Source: Alphaproteobacteria bacterium 33-17 (GTDB lineage Bacteria > Pseudomonadota > Alphaproteobacteria > Rickettsiales > 33-17). Taken from it: DNA of 64,000 bases. Shown piece by piece: positions 47,326-55,724 of this stretch. Every line of letters begins with the position of its first letter. Within the stretch, counting starts at the first letter, position 1. The position numbers were made by a program, and so were the translations under genes. The notes under the pieces were generated by a model, which was not told the origin of the DNA, searched no databases, and saw only the letters and a program-made list of their open reading frames with translations. The stretch is taken from contig MKSX01000022.1 of assembly GCA_001897445.1 (NCBI GenBank), positions 1 to 64,000 on the forward strand. The letters are read 5' to 3'.

Positions 47326-48467
47326 TCCATCATCTCTACTAGTTTTTTATGAACAGGTCGCTCTACGCTAACAGCAATGTTATCTTCAAAACTACCTAGT
47401 TTGCCCGCAAATAACTTTATGTTTGCACAACTCAAAATTACGTCATCCCCTGGCGCACAATCTAGTATTATTGTATGCCCTATGTCAAGCTTTAGTATAT
47501 TTTCAAATTTGGTTTCTTTTTCAGCAAGAACCGCATCCAGAGTAATGGTTGTGTTCATAAGCTCTTTTGAAATATGATGCTCCCATGTACTGTCTTTACC
47601 GAATTTTTCACCAAGGAATACCTGAGTTAAAAGCTCTCTAATTGGCTCAAGTGTTGCATATGGAAGTAATATTTCGAGTTTACCGCCCTTGTCTTCAATA
47701 TTAATATCAAGCTCAATTAATATAACGGCATCCCCTGGACGAGCAATTGTTGCAAATCTTGGATTTGTTTCTAACCTTTCAAATAAAAAGGTTGAAGGAC
47801 TAAGTGGCTCAAAAGCTATACCTAAATCGTTTAGCAAAAGATCACAAAACTGACGTACAACATTTTGTTCAATATTGGTGTATGGCTTGCCATTAAAACG
47901 GGTTGCTTTAATAACCTTCCTTCCACCAAATAATACATCTAATAAAGCATATACCAAATCACCGCTGATATTTACCATACCAAAGTTATCCCACTCGATC
48001 ACTCTAAAGATCCCTAGTAACGCAGGCATTGCTACAGCATTGATGTAATCACTAAAACGTAATGATGATATATTACGAACATCTACGTCGACGTTCTCAG
48101 ATGTTAAGCTTCTTAGATTTGTTGATACAAGTCTGGTATATCTATCAAATACAACTTCAAGCATTGGAAGTTTTTGATATGATTTCATGGCACTTTCAAT
48201 TAGCGCCCTTATACCGCGGTTTGGGTGATCATTTTTCTGAGACGCAACACCTAATAAGGCGTCAATTTCATTTTGGTTTAGGGTTTTTGGTGCTTCATCA
48301 CCAGATGACATGGCCTCCCACTGAGCCATCATATCTTCTTCGCTAGCACCTTCTTTTGCCGCATCTTCTTTTTTTTCGTCTTTGGATACCATTGCTTCCC
48401 AGTCTGCTACAGTCTGTTCCGCAAATTTTCCTTTTTCCTGATCCTGTTTGTCTTTATCTTCGTCCAT
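47322..48467 (-). CDS. fliM: flagellar motor switch protein FliM
   Basis: FliM is the C-ring component that binds CheY-P and controls rotation. The 381-residue protein has LNQNEIDALLG near residue 61, a CheC-like middle domain with PNRGIRALIESAMKSYQKLP, and a C-terminal SpoA domain (VLAEKETKFENILKLDIGHT). It has an unusual acidic 60-residue N-terminus (WEAMVSKDEKK; QWEAMSSGDE), where most FliM proteins start near LNQNEIDALLG. The extension may change coupling to the export machinery or to signalling. Operon: fliL-fliM-DUF6468. Confidence 0.96.
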   Translation of the reverse strand: MDEDKDKQDQEKGKFAEQTVADWEAMVSKDEKKEDAAKEGASEEDMMAQWEAMSSGDEAPKTLNQNEIDALLGVASQKNDHPNRGIRALIESAMKSYQKLPMLEVVFDRYTRLVSTNLRSLTSENVDVDVRNISSLRFSDYINAVAMPALLGIFRVIEWDNFGMVNISGDLVYALLDVLFGGRKVIKATRFNGKPYTNIEQNVVRQFCDLLLNDLGIAFEPLSPSTFLFERLETNPRFATIARPGDAVILIELDINIEDKGGKLEILLPYATLEPIRELLTQVFLGEKFGKDSTWEHHISKELMNTTITLDAVLAEKETKFENILKLDIGHTIILDCAPGDDVILSCANIKLFAGKLGSFEDNIAVSVERPVHKKLVEMME

Positions 48468-48469
48468 AG

Positions 48470-49018
48470 TTACTGTACTATGACCTCGTTAAAAAATATG
48501 TCTTTTACTACAACTGGGTATAATAATTTATTGAGTCTAAATAATAGCTCTTCACGTAGTCTAAACAATGATTGTGAACCTTGCAAGTCTTCTGGTTTTA
48601 GTTCCCTTAAATAAACCTGAAAAGCATCTCTGACTTTAGGCATATTTGCAATAACCTGATTTTTATCAGGTTCGCTACCAACTTCTACTGAAACTACTAA
48701 TTTTAAAAACCTTGGCTGTGAAGCTGATGCAGATAAATTAACAATAAAATCTTCAAGATCAATATAAATACTGGTATGAACTGCGACCGCTGCTTTTTCT
48801 ACTTCTTTCTTATCTTCTTTTTTCTTACCAAGAAGCATAAAGGCTGCTGCACCTCCCCCACCTAATAAAATAACGGCAATAATTATTACCATTAAAAGAC
48901 GTTTTTTTCTAACTTTAGCAGCCTTCTGCTTTTCTTCATCTGTTTCGGTTGTACCGCCAGCAGCAATCTTCTCAATTTCATCAGCAGGATTAGGTAAGGG
49001 TGCTTTCTCATCAGCCAT
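48470..49018 (-). CDS. fliL: flagellar basal-body protein FliL
   Basis: FliL surrounds the stator and stabilises the flagellar motor. The 182-residue protein has a charged cytoplasmic N-terminus, one membrane helix at about 43-62 (MVIIIAVILLGGGGAAAFML) and a periplasmic SPFH-like domain (FIVNLSASASQPRFLKLVVS; VRDAFQVYLRELKPEDL). It is the first gene of the fliL-fliM unit, two bases before fliM. Confidence 0.95.
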   Translation of the reverse strand: MADEKAPLPNPADEIEKIAAGGTTETDEEKQKAAKVRKKRLLMVIIIAVILLGGGGAAAFMLLGKKKEDKKEVEKAAVAVHTSIYIDLEDFIVNLSASASQPRFLKLVVSVEVGSEPDKNQVIANMPKVRDAFQVYLRELKPEDLQGSQSLFRLREELLFRLNKLLYPVVVKDIFFNEVIVQ

Positions 49019-49052
49019 TTTTAATACTTCATATTAGTTAAACTCTTAGGAC

Positions 49053-49313
49053 TCATTTTATCTTATTAAGTTTTTTGTATTTTGTTAAATAAAAATATTT
49101 ACAAATGCCAAAAAAACTCATAATGAGCCATACAATTTCAATAATAAATGAGGGTAAATTAAACTCAAACGTCAGAGAATACAATATACATGCAGCGCCT
49201 AAAAAGTTTATTAGGGAGTAATTTAAAGATTCTGCTTTCATCTTGCCAAATTGCAATAAACAATATGTACCAAGAACAAATACTACTCCAATCATCCCAA
49301 AAACATCACTCAT
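49053..49313 (-). CDS. small membrane protein, CBU_0592-like
   Basis: The 86-residue protein has three hydrophobic segments (FGMIGVVFVLGTYCLLQF, NFLGAACILYSL, SFIIEIVWLIMSFFGI). The pattern NYSLINFLGAACILYSLTFE and FNLPSFIIEIVWLI fits the small CBU_0592 family. Function unknown. It overlaps ygfZ by 8 bases and precedes fliL on the same strand. Confidence 0.82.
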   Translation of the reverse strand: MSDVFGMIGVVFVLGTYCLLQFGKMKAESLNYSLINFLGAACILYSLTFEFNLPSFIIEIVWLIMSFFGICKYFYLTKYKKLNKIK

Positions 49314-50091
49314 CTTTATACCACGCCGCTTTACTTAACTTTACTTCTTTACCTAAAATATTTGGCAAAGACATATCTGTTTCTACATCACGTATAATTG
49401 AATTGCCAGCTTTATTTAAACTTTTAGTGATTTTGCCAATTTCATGCGCTTGACCGTTGAGAATAATATCACCATCTTTCAAATCAAAATCAGCCAAAAC
49501 GTTATACATAGCCTTTCTCACTACACCCCGATATTTAGTTCTCGCTGTAACCTCCTGACCTACATAACATCCTTTCTTAAAATTTATAGCATTAATATGA
49601 TCCATGCCAACTTCCAAAGGAAATGTTTTATCTGGCAGTAATTCTGCCCCATGCTCTGGAATTACATGACTTATTGCATGACTTTTGTAATCAAAACCAA
49701 ACTCTATGCCCTTAATCTCTTCAGCATACAACCTAAAACCTAAATTTTTAAGCCTTGGATCTTCGTAGGCATTTTCAATATAAGTATCTGAAAAATATAC
49801 ATTTTTATTAGTTTGCTTAATAATCACATCAGATCTTAACTTGTAAACATTTAATTTTTTAGTTACGTTTTCAGCGATATCACTAGGAATATCAAGGTAA
49901 AAAGTATCATTATTTTCATGTATAAAAAAGTCACTAAGGTATTTACCTTGCGGACTTAACATTAAAGCATACATTAGCTTATTATCACTGATAGCAGATA
50001 TATCATTTGATAAAATATTATTTAAAAACAGTAACTTATCCCTTCCTTCCAGACTTATTACCGCCCTATTATCCAATAAACATAATGACAT
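49306..50091 (-). CDS. ygfZ: YgfZ/GcvT-domain folate-binding protein
   Basis: YgfZ (COG0354, IBA57 family) supports iron-sulfur enzyme repair and maturation, using folate. The 261-residue protein has the invariant KGCYVGQEVTART with its Cys near residue 180 and an N-terminal LLFLNNILSNDIS segment. I chose ATG 50091 (MSLCLLDNRAV), which has GGAAG 8-12 bases upstream; a longer start is unlikely. It overlaps the small membrane gene. Confidence 0.93.
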   Translation of the reverse strand: MSLCLLDNRAVISLEGRDKLLFLNNILSNDISAISDNKLMYALMLSPQGKYLSDFFIHENNDTFYLDIPSDIAENVTKKLNVYKLRSDVIIKQTNKNVYFSDTYIENAYEDPRLKNLGFRLYAEEIKGIEFGFDYKSHAISHVIPEHGAELLPDKTFPLEVGMDHINAINFKKGCYVGQEVTARTKYRGVVRKAMYNVLADFDLKDGDIILNGQAHEIGKITKSLNKAGNSIIRDVETDMSLPNILGKEVKLSKAAWYKDE

Positions 50092-50194
50092 ATAAAACTT
50101 CCATAAAATTATTCTTGTAAAACATATATAACAAATTGACAAAGTAATGGGAAGTAGTTTACTCTATACCCAAAAAAATCGAGGACAATTTAGT

Positions 50195-50737
50195 ATGAAT
50201 AACAAGACGCCTCCACTCATGCCTAAAGCAACGGCTGTTTGGCTTATAGAAAATACATCTTTAACATTTGATCAAATTGCTGATTTTTGCTGCATGCACC
50301 CACTTGAAGTTCAGGGCATTGCAGATGGCGAAGTAGCAAATGGAATTATAGGTTTCGATCCTATTGCTAATAGTCAGCTTACTGCCGAAAACATTAAGAA
50401 ATGCGAAGAGAACCCTAACGCAAGGCTTCATTTATCTGAAAAAGCTCTTAAGCACGTTGAAGCAAAACGCAAGAAAAGTACCAAATATACACCAGTTGCA
50501 AGAAGACAAGATAAACCTGACGCTATTGCATGGCTCCTCAAGAACTATCCTACAATTAAGGATACACAGATTGTTAAGCTTATTGGTACAACAAAAAGCA
50601 CTATTCAGTCGGTTAAAGAAAGAACTCACTGGAATGCTAATAACATCAGACCAAGAGACCCTGTATTACTAGGTCTTTGTAAGCAGACAGAACTAGATAG
50701 TATGCTTGGCAATACACCTAGGGATGCATCTGAATAA
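50195..50737 (+). CDS. trcR: TrcR-type cell-cycle transcriptional regulator (DUF1013)
   Basis: The 180-residue protein begins MNNKTPPLMPKATAVWLIEN and has the DUF1013 pattern: FDQIADFCCMHPLEVQGIAD, GIIGFDPIANSQLT, PDAIAWLLKNYPTIKDTQIV (helix-turn-helix) and RPRDPVLLGLC. The family is alphaproteobacterial and linked to cell-cycle gene control. GAGGA 9-13 bases before ATG 50195 fixes the start; an ATG at 50147 is within the likely leader. A perfect -35, TTGACA at 50136, has only weak -10 candidates. Confidence 0.92.
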   Translation: MNNKTPPLMPKATAVWLIENTSLTFDQIADFCCMHPLEVQGIADGEVANGIIGFDPIANSQLTAENIKKCEENPNARLHLSEKALKHVEAKRKKSTKYTPVARRQDKPDAIAWLLKNYPTIKDTQIVKLIGTTKSTIQSVKERTHWNANNIRPRDPVLLGLCKQTELDSMLGNTPRDASE

Positions 50738-50763
50738 TATAGATTTATACCAAGTCCTTTTAA

Positions 50764-50814
50764 AAGTTAATAAATTAACTTGAACCCAACATGCATTTAG
50801 ATGTACAATCTAAA
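50764..50814. repeat. two perfect hairpins in the gap after trcR
   Basis: AAGTTAAT (50764-50771) with ATTAACTT (50774-50781), and TTTAGAT (50796-50802) with ATCTAAA (50808-50814). The first is almost loop-free, so it fits an operator-like palindrome better than a terminator. No T-runs follow. The rest of the 229-base gap shows no gene. Confidence 0.4.
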
Positions 50815-50966
50815 GTAGGTATATAAATAAGCTAAATTATTTCGGTTTTGGCATTCTATCAGCATACACATTGATTGTTATTTGATGTTTTAAGTATCTG
50901 ATATTTATGCCAATACTGTAATTTCACTATGCAAATTAGAGTGCTGTAGCTTAAGGTGTGTGGTTT

Positions 50967-53300
50967 ATGGGTCTGCTAAACTGGAAAAATGATATAACTA
51001 TATTTCGGATTACATCCTTAAAGTCCAGGATTGTTGCGATTATCATGATTCCGTGGCTTTTTTCTGCAATCTTTTCCTTCTTTTTCATTGAAAAATTAAG
51101 TTTAAACTATCAGATTGAACTTAAAAGTAAGCTTGAAAGCCTTTATCAAATAATTATACATAAAGTCGAAAATGAGATTGGCAATAAAGAAAAACTTAAA
51201 AATGAACTACGCTTCTTACTAAATAATATAAATTGCAACGAATTCGTGGTTTTTGATACAGTTACAAAGAAAACCATATTTAACATTACCGAAGAAAATC
51301 ACGCAGAAGGAATTCATGAAGATGACGAGATAGATTACATACTGGATAATGTTAAAAAACTTGAAAACTCACCAGAATATTATCACAAAGATAAACCAAA
51401 GTTTTATTCTGTTATTGATAAAAGCAATAATCTCGAAAAACATTTCACTGTTATAAAATTTACAAAATACACTAATCCTATTGCTATCCACTTTGAAACG
51501 CATAACTGGCTGGATAGCAACCTGCAAAATTGGGCTGTTTACATTATTTTTGCTATCATATTTATTAGCATAGTGTTAGCTATTCTTATAATAATACTTA
51601 TCCATAAGGAAGTAATTAAACCGATTGATGACATCAACTATATTATCAACTTACGCTCTGAAGGTGTAAAAGCAGTATATAACAATAGGGCTATGAATAA
51701 TGAGATTATAAATCTTACTCAAAACCTTAATAGTATGCTTAATAAAGTTGATCAGTCCGAGTTTTTAAATATTAAAGTGATTGAAAATATTACAAATTCT
51801 ATATTTTTCTGCGACAAAGATTTTAAAATATTCAAATATAACAATTACGCAGTCAAAATCTTTGGCGTAGGTGATAGCTTTCTTGATAAAAGCATATTTG
51901 ACCTAATTGTGATTAATCAGCCCTCTCCTGTAAATTATATACTTTCCAAACTGGACAAAACAATTCAATGTCAGGCAAATGATATTTTGGGCAATAAAAA
52001 ATCAATTGATTTATGTGTATCCCAGGTTTTAGAAAACGAAACAGACATACATTATATATTCTTTATCTATGATCTAACTGCAAATGTTGAGCAGATACAC
52101 CAGCTTGAACTCATTAATAAAGAACTTGAGATAGCAAAAAACCATGCAAATCTGGCAGATAAAGCTAAATCTGAGTTTTTAGCTAATATGTCTCATGAAA
52201 TTCGTACTCCAATTAATGGGATTATGGGGTGCGTAGGACTACTTGAAGAAAAAATTACAGATTCTTCTCAAATGGATTATATTAAGCTTATCAAAAACTC
52301 AAGTGAAGACCTTCTGGTAATTATTAACGACATTTTAGATCTTTCTAAAATTGAATCAGGCATGTTAAACCTTGAAAATATACCTTTTGATGTTACCGAC
52401 TCTATTAAAAGCCTTCACGAAGTAATGAAAATTAAAGCAGCTCAAAAGAATATTGATTTATTATTTAAAGTAGATAAAGAAGTTCAAAATTACCTAATCG
52501 GAGATGTAAGCCGCATAAGACAAATTACCCTTAATCTAGTAAATAATGCTATTAAATTTACTCATCAGGGTTATGTGATGATTCATATCAGCCAAACACC
52601 TTCCATTTTAGATGAAAAAATTCTAAATTTGATAATTGAAATAAAAGATACAGGAATTGGCATCAAAGCTGATTACCTTAATCGCATTTTTGAAAAATTT
52701 ACACAGGAAGATTTATCAACAACTAGGAAATATGGCGGCACAGGACTTGGGCTTTCAATTTCCAAAAAACTTGCGAATATAATGGACGGTGATATTACAG
52801 TTTCAAGTGAGTACGGTGTAGGATCGACCTTTACGTTTACTGCCCCTCTTCCTGTGGCAAGCCAAAAAGATATTGAAGATTTGCGTAAAAAAGAGAATAG
52901 CGAAGTTAGAGTATTCAAGAAACTAAAGGGTCACGTTTTAATAGCCGAAGATAACTCGGTAAATCAGATCGTTATTGTTAAAATGTTAGAAAGCTTTGGT
53001 ATTACTGCAGTAATCGCTAATAATGGGCGCGAGGCGCTGGACAGATTAAATTGCGGAGATAAATTTGATCTTATTCTTATGGACTGCCAAATGCCAGAAA
53101 TGGACGGATTTACAGCAACAAGGGAAATTAGGGCAAAGCCTGAGTTTAAAGACAGCATAATAATTGCTATTACAGCAAAAGCAACGCAGGATGATCTTGA
53201 TGAGTGTTTAAAAGCGGGAATGAACGAATTTGTTAGCAAACCAGTCTCTAAAATTCAGCTATATAATACTTTAAACAAGTTTTTAGAGTATAAAGATTAA
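50967..53300 (+). CDS. hybrid sensor histidine kinase/response regulator
   Basis: The 777-residue protein has two membrane helices (near 23-43 and 190-215) around a periplasmic sensor of about 145 residues, then a PAS-like region. The HisKA domain carries His410 in MSHEIRTPINGIM, and the HATPase domain has NLVNNAIKFTHQ, DTGIGIK and GGTGLGLSI. The C-terminal receiver has Asp706 in LMDCQMPEMDGF. The arrangement is that of BarA/CckA-type hybrid kinases. No phosphotransfer domain is fused, so it must pass phosphate to a separate protein. I chose ATG 50967; AAGG lies 11-14 bases upstream. Confidence 0.95.
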   Translation: MGLLNWKNDITIFRITSLKSRIVAIIMIPWLFSAIFSFFFIEKLSLNYQIELKSKLESLYQIIIHKVENEIGNKEKLKNELRFLLNNINCNEFVVFDTVTKKTIFNITEENHAEGIHEDDEIDYILDNVKKLENSPEYYHKDKPKFYSVIDKSNNLEKHFTVIKFTKYTNPIAIHFETHNWLDSNLQNWAVYIIFAIIFISIVLAILIIILIHKEVIKPIDDINYIINLRSEGVKAVYNNRAMNNEIINLTQNLNSMLNKVDQSEFLNIKVIENITNSIFFCDKDFKIFKYNNYAVKIFGVGDSFLDKSIFDLIVINQPSPVNYILSKLDKTIQCQANDILGNKKSIDLCVSQVLENETDIHYIFFIYDLTANVEQIHQLELINKELEIAKNHANLADKAKSEFLANMSHEIRTPINGIMGCVGLLEEKITDSSQMDYIKLIKNSSEDLLVIINDILDLSKIESGMLNLENIPFDVTDSIKSLHEVMKIKAAQKNIDLLFKVDKEVQNYLIGDVSRIRQITLNLVNNAIKFTHQGYVMIHISQTPSILDEKILNLIIEIKDTGIGIKADYLNRIFEKFTQEDLSTTRKYGGTGLGLSISKKLANIMDGDITVSSEYGVGSTFTFTAPLPVASQKDIEDLRKKENSEVRVFKKLKGHVLIAEDNSVNQIVIVKMLESFGITAVIANNGREALDRLNCGDKFDLILMDCQMPEMDGFTATREIRAKPEFKDSIIIAITAKATQDDLDECLKAGMNEFVSKPVSKIQLYNTLNKFLEYKD

Positions 53301-53353
53301 ATCTTGCTTTTATATATTAACAATGACATATTGCTAATCAAAAATATATTTTC

Positions 53354-53785
53354 ATGATTTATTATAATAAAACAGAATTTCAGCAAAACCTTGCATCTAG
53401 CGGAATATTACTTGGCCTTGATATTGGTCAAAAGAAAGTTGGCATAGCAATTAGTGACGCAGCAAGATTTATGGCGATGCCTCTTAAAGTCATTTCCTTA
53501 AATATCAACGAAATAAAGCTTTTAATATCTGAGTATAAAGCTGCGGGACTTGTAATAGGGCTGCCTTTAAGCATGAATGGCGAAAAAAATGAACAATGTT
53601 TATTTGTAGAAAAAGTAGCAGCACAAATTCTTGAAGCTATTGAATTACCTATATTCCTATCTGACGAAAGAATGACCACCCGCATGGCAAATACACTTTT
53701 AAAACAAGGCAATATCAAACGCAAAGATCGCGATAAAGTTGACGACATGGTATCAGCAAGTGTTATTTTAGAAAGTGGTCTGTAG
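53354..53785 (+). CDS. ruvX: RuvX/YqgF family nuclease
   Basis: YqgF has an RNase H-like fold and acts in 16S rRNA 5'-end processing or as a putative Holliday junction resolvase. The 143-residue protein has GLDIGQKKVGIAISD, VIGLPLSMNGEK, FLSDERMTT and VDDMVSASVILES, carrying the acidic catalytic residues. It ends before a 286-base gap of palindromes facing fliE. Confidence 0.95.
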   Translation: MIYYNKTEFQQNLASSGILLGLDIGQKKVGIAISDAARFMAMPLKVISLNINEIKLLISEYKAAGLVIGLPLSMNGEKNEQCLFVEKVAAQILEAIELPIFLSDERMTTRMANTLLKQGNIKRKDRDKVDDMVSASVILESGL

Positions 53786-53859
53786 GTTGATATTATCGTA
53801 ACTGTATAGGTTATGAGTATTATTTTGTAGAAATCTATTATTATTTTTATGAATTACCA

Positions 53860-53878
53860 AGGAATGCTTTGCATTCCT
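53860..53878. repeat. tight hairpin AGGAATGC/GCATTCCT
   Basis: An 8-bp perfect stem with a TTT loop, 75 bases after ruvX. Its GGAATG/CATTCC core resembles the REP-like sequence at 57917-57957. No strong T-run follows. Confidence 0.5.
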
Positions 53879-53966
53879 GTTAATGACAGTAACTAAAGCT
53901 TTAAACTTTAATTTTTTATGAAATTTTATAATAGCAATAATATTGAACCTTCAAAACTGCTCGCAA

Positions 53967-54071
53967 TAAAAATAGATTAGGTTTAGATAGTATCATGAAC
54001 GACGAGCGAAGTGTACGATGTAGTACACGAGCAAGGAGAGAAGCAATAATAGCAAATCTAATCTATTTTTA
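53967..54071. repeat. 105-base palindromic element between ruvX and fliE
   Basis: Terminal inverted repeats of 14 perfect bases (TAAAAATAGATTAG at 53967-53980; CTAATCTATTTTTA at 54058-54071), extending further with mismatches, enclose an inner hairpin GTGTAC (54011-54016)/GTACAC (54023-54028). The right end touches the fliE stop. No coding sequence is inside. It could be a small MITE-like repeat or a large bidirectional terminator. Confidence 0.6.
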
Positions 54072-54377
54072 TCAGATTTGCATTTTCATTATGTCTTGAT
54101 ACGCAGCAATAAACTTATCCCTTATGGCAAGTACCGCCTGAAGTGTTACTTCTGCATTTGATATTGCTGTTACTACTGTTGTGGTATCTACCTTTCCTTG
54201 CAAAGACTGCATGGACAGTTTTTCGGAGCCTTGGATTGTATCTACTGCATCGTTATAAGATGATTTCACAAAGTCTGCAAAAATATTATCAACGGAAGGC
54301 TTGGAAACACTAGGGTTTACCTTCATACTTTGAGTATCATTGTAAGCTTTTGCAGCAGTTTTAAATAGCGAAAACAT
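54072..54377 (-). CDS. fliE: flagellar hook-basal body protein FliE
   Basis: FliE links the MS ring to the proximal rod. The 101-residue protein has the conserved C-terminus VVTAISNAEVTLQAVLAIRD then AYQDIMKMQI; the N-terminus is less conserved. GGAG lies 8-11 bases before the ATG. It is the third gene of flgB-flgC-fliE, 109 bases after flgC. Confidence 0.92.
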   Translation of the reverse strand: MFSLFKTAAKAYNDTQSMKVNPSVSKPSVDNIFADFVKSSYNDAVDTIQGSEKLSMQSLQGKVDTTTVVTAISNAEVTLQAVLAIRDKFIAAYQDIMKMQI

Positions 54378-54486
54378 TTCTAACTCCAGGTGAAATCTTT
54401 AGACTTAAATTCTTAAAAGAGCGAATTTTGCTAATATTACACTGTTTTTTTACCATACTATCACTAAATATATTTTTTTCAATAGC

Positions 54487-54963
54487 TTATCTCAAAATAT
54501 CTAAAGTACGCATTTCCATATTTTTACTTATTTCGTACATACTCATATTTGCCTCATAACTTCTTTGAGCTTCTCTTGCATCCATCGCCTCTAAAGTTCT
54601 GTCAACGTTTGGATAAAGAACATAGCCCTGGTCATTAGCTGCCGGATGGTGAGGATCAAATTTTACTTTATATGCACTAGGATCCCTATCTACTTTTTTT
54701 ACTTTTACAATATCTATACCACGGCTTCTGTCTTTAGCAAAATCTAAAAATATAACTTTTCTTCTATATGGCTGTGCGCCTGGAACAGAACCGCTTGATT
54801 CAGCATTGGCAATATTTTGCGATACGACTGAAATACGCTTAGTTTGCGCTTTAAGCCCCGAGGTTGAAACTTCCATCGCATCACGAAGACCACCTTTAAA
54901 AGCTGCATCAGAAATTTGATAAGTATACACAAAAGATAATACGATAAATATTAGCTTAAGCAT
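54487..54963 (-). CDS. flgC: proximal rod protein FlgC with signal-peptide-like N-terminus
   Basis: FlgC is a rod subunit normally exported by the flagellar type III system without a Sec signal. The 158-residue protein has the family core MEVSTSGLKAQTKRISVVSQ, NIANAESSGS, YRRKVIF and the C-terminus SYEANMSMYEISKNMEMRTL. It is preceded by a hydrophobic leader MLKLIFIVLSFVYTYQISDA that looks like a Sec signal. AGGGT 7-11 bases before the ATG supports the long start. FlgC usually begins about where residue 27 lies, so this leader is unusual. Confidence 0.9.
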   Translation of the reverse strand: MLKLIFIVLSFVYTYQISDAAFKGGLRDAMEVSTSGLKAQTKRISVVSQNIANAESSGSVPGAQPYRRKVIFLDFAKDRSRGIDIVKVKKVDRDPSAYKVKFDPHHPAANDQGYVLYPNVDRTLEAMDAREAQRSYEANMSMYEISKNMEMRTLDILR

Positions 54964-54965
54964 TT

Positions 54966-55373
54966 TTATACCCTACCTGTGACAGTTGATTTTAGCATTC
55001 CTATAAACTTAGAGAACATGCGACCATATTCTGTTGAATTAATATTGTTATTAGAAGCTTCTTTTACTTCATCAGCAAGTACTATGTTATTGCCTGATGG
55101 AGTGATTTCTGTAGCTTCAGGATTATTAATAATTTTAAAATAATCAGGAACATCTTTACCCTGAATATGCTTAGACGCAGTACGCGCTAAATTAAATGAA
55201 TTACGCTTTTTATTAGCTAGCAAATCCTTAAAATCCAGTTGCTCAAGTGTTTTAGACTTAGCGCCCGGTATATTTGCCTGTGCAATGTTTCCAGCAATTA
55301 CTTTTTGCTTCTCAGCCGCATATTGCATTGCATAAGTTATATTTTTAGTAATATCTATTTTTTTAATACTCAT
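54966..55373 (-). CDS. flgB: proximal rod protein FlgB
   Basis: FlgB forms the most proximal rod segment with FlgC. The 135-residue protein has the N-terminal AMQYAAEKQKVIAGNIAQAN and IPGAKSKTLEQLDFKDLL, and a C-terminal half with an amphipathic helix (YGRMFSKFIGMLKSTVTG). It is the first gene of flgB-flgC-fliE, two bases before flgC, and divergent from csrA. Confidence 0.93.
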   Translation of the reverse strand: MSIKKIDITKNITYAMQYAAEKQKVIAGNIAQANIPGAKSKTLEQLDFKDLLANKKRNSFNLARTASKHIQGKDVPDYFKIINNPEATEITPSGNNIVLADEVKEASNNNINSTEYGRMFSKFIGMLKSTVTGRV

Positions 55374-55457
55374 ATTACACTTTACCGTAATAATAGTTTA
55401 CATTTAAATATTGTTATAATATTCTATGTATGTCAATAACTTAATTAGTTATACAAA

Positions 55458-55691
55458 ATGCTATATTTAAACAGAAAAATTGGCGAATCTATCATTATTG
55501 CAAATGAAGTTGAAATGGTAGTAAAAGAAATAAAAGGCGGGATGGTAAAGCTTGGCTTTAAATTTCCACGCAATATTACTGTCCTTAGAAAAGAAATTTA
55601 TAATAAGATTAAGCGCGAAAATCTTAACGCAACTCAGGCTTTCGAGGAAAGCTTTTTAGACAAGTTGATTTTGCCTAAGAAAGTGCTATAG
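55458..55691 (+). CDS. csrA: carbon storage/translation regulator CsrA
   Basis: CsrA binds GGA motifs in mRNA leaders and represses or stabilises them, often controlling motility. The 77-residue protein begins MLYLNRKIGESIIIANEVEM and has the LGFKFPRNITVLRKEIYNKI segment, so both RNA-binding edges are present. It is divergent from flgB, which fits a role in flagellar control. No clear ribosome site is visible. A TATAAT lies near 55414 without a good -35. Confidence 0.92.
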   Translation: MLYLNRKIGESIIIANEVEMVVKEIKGGMVKLGFKFPRNITVLRKEIYNKIKRENLNATQAFEESFLDKLILPKKVL

Positions 55692-55724
55692 TACTTAAAA
55701 ATTTATAGCATTCGGAAATCACAA

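Noticed and set aside
50136-50170. TTGACA upstream of trcR
   Set aside because: The -35 is perfect, but the best -10 candidates (TACTCT, TATACC) are poor or badly spaced; it is only mentioned with the gene.
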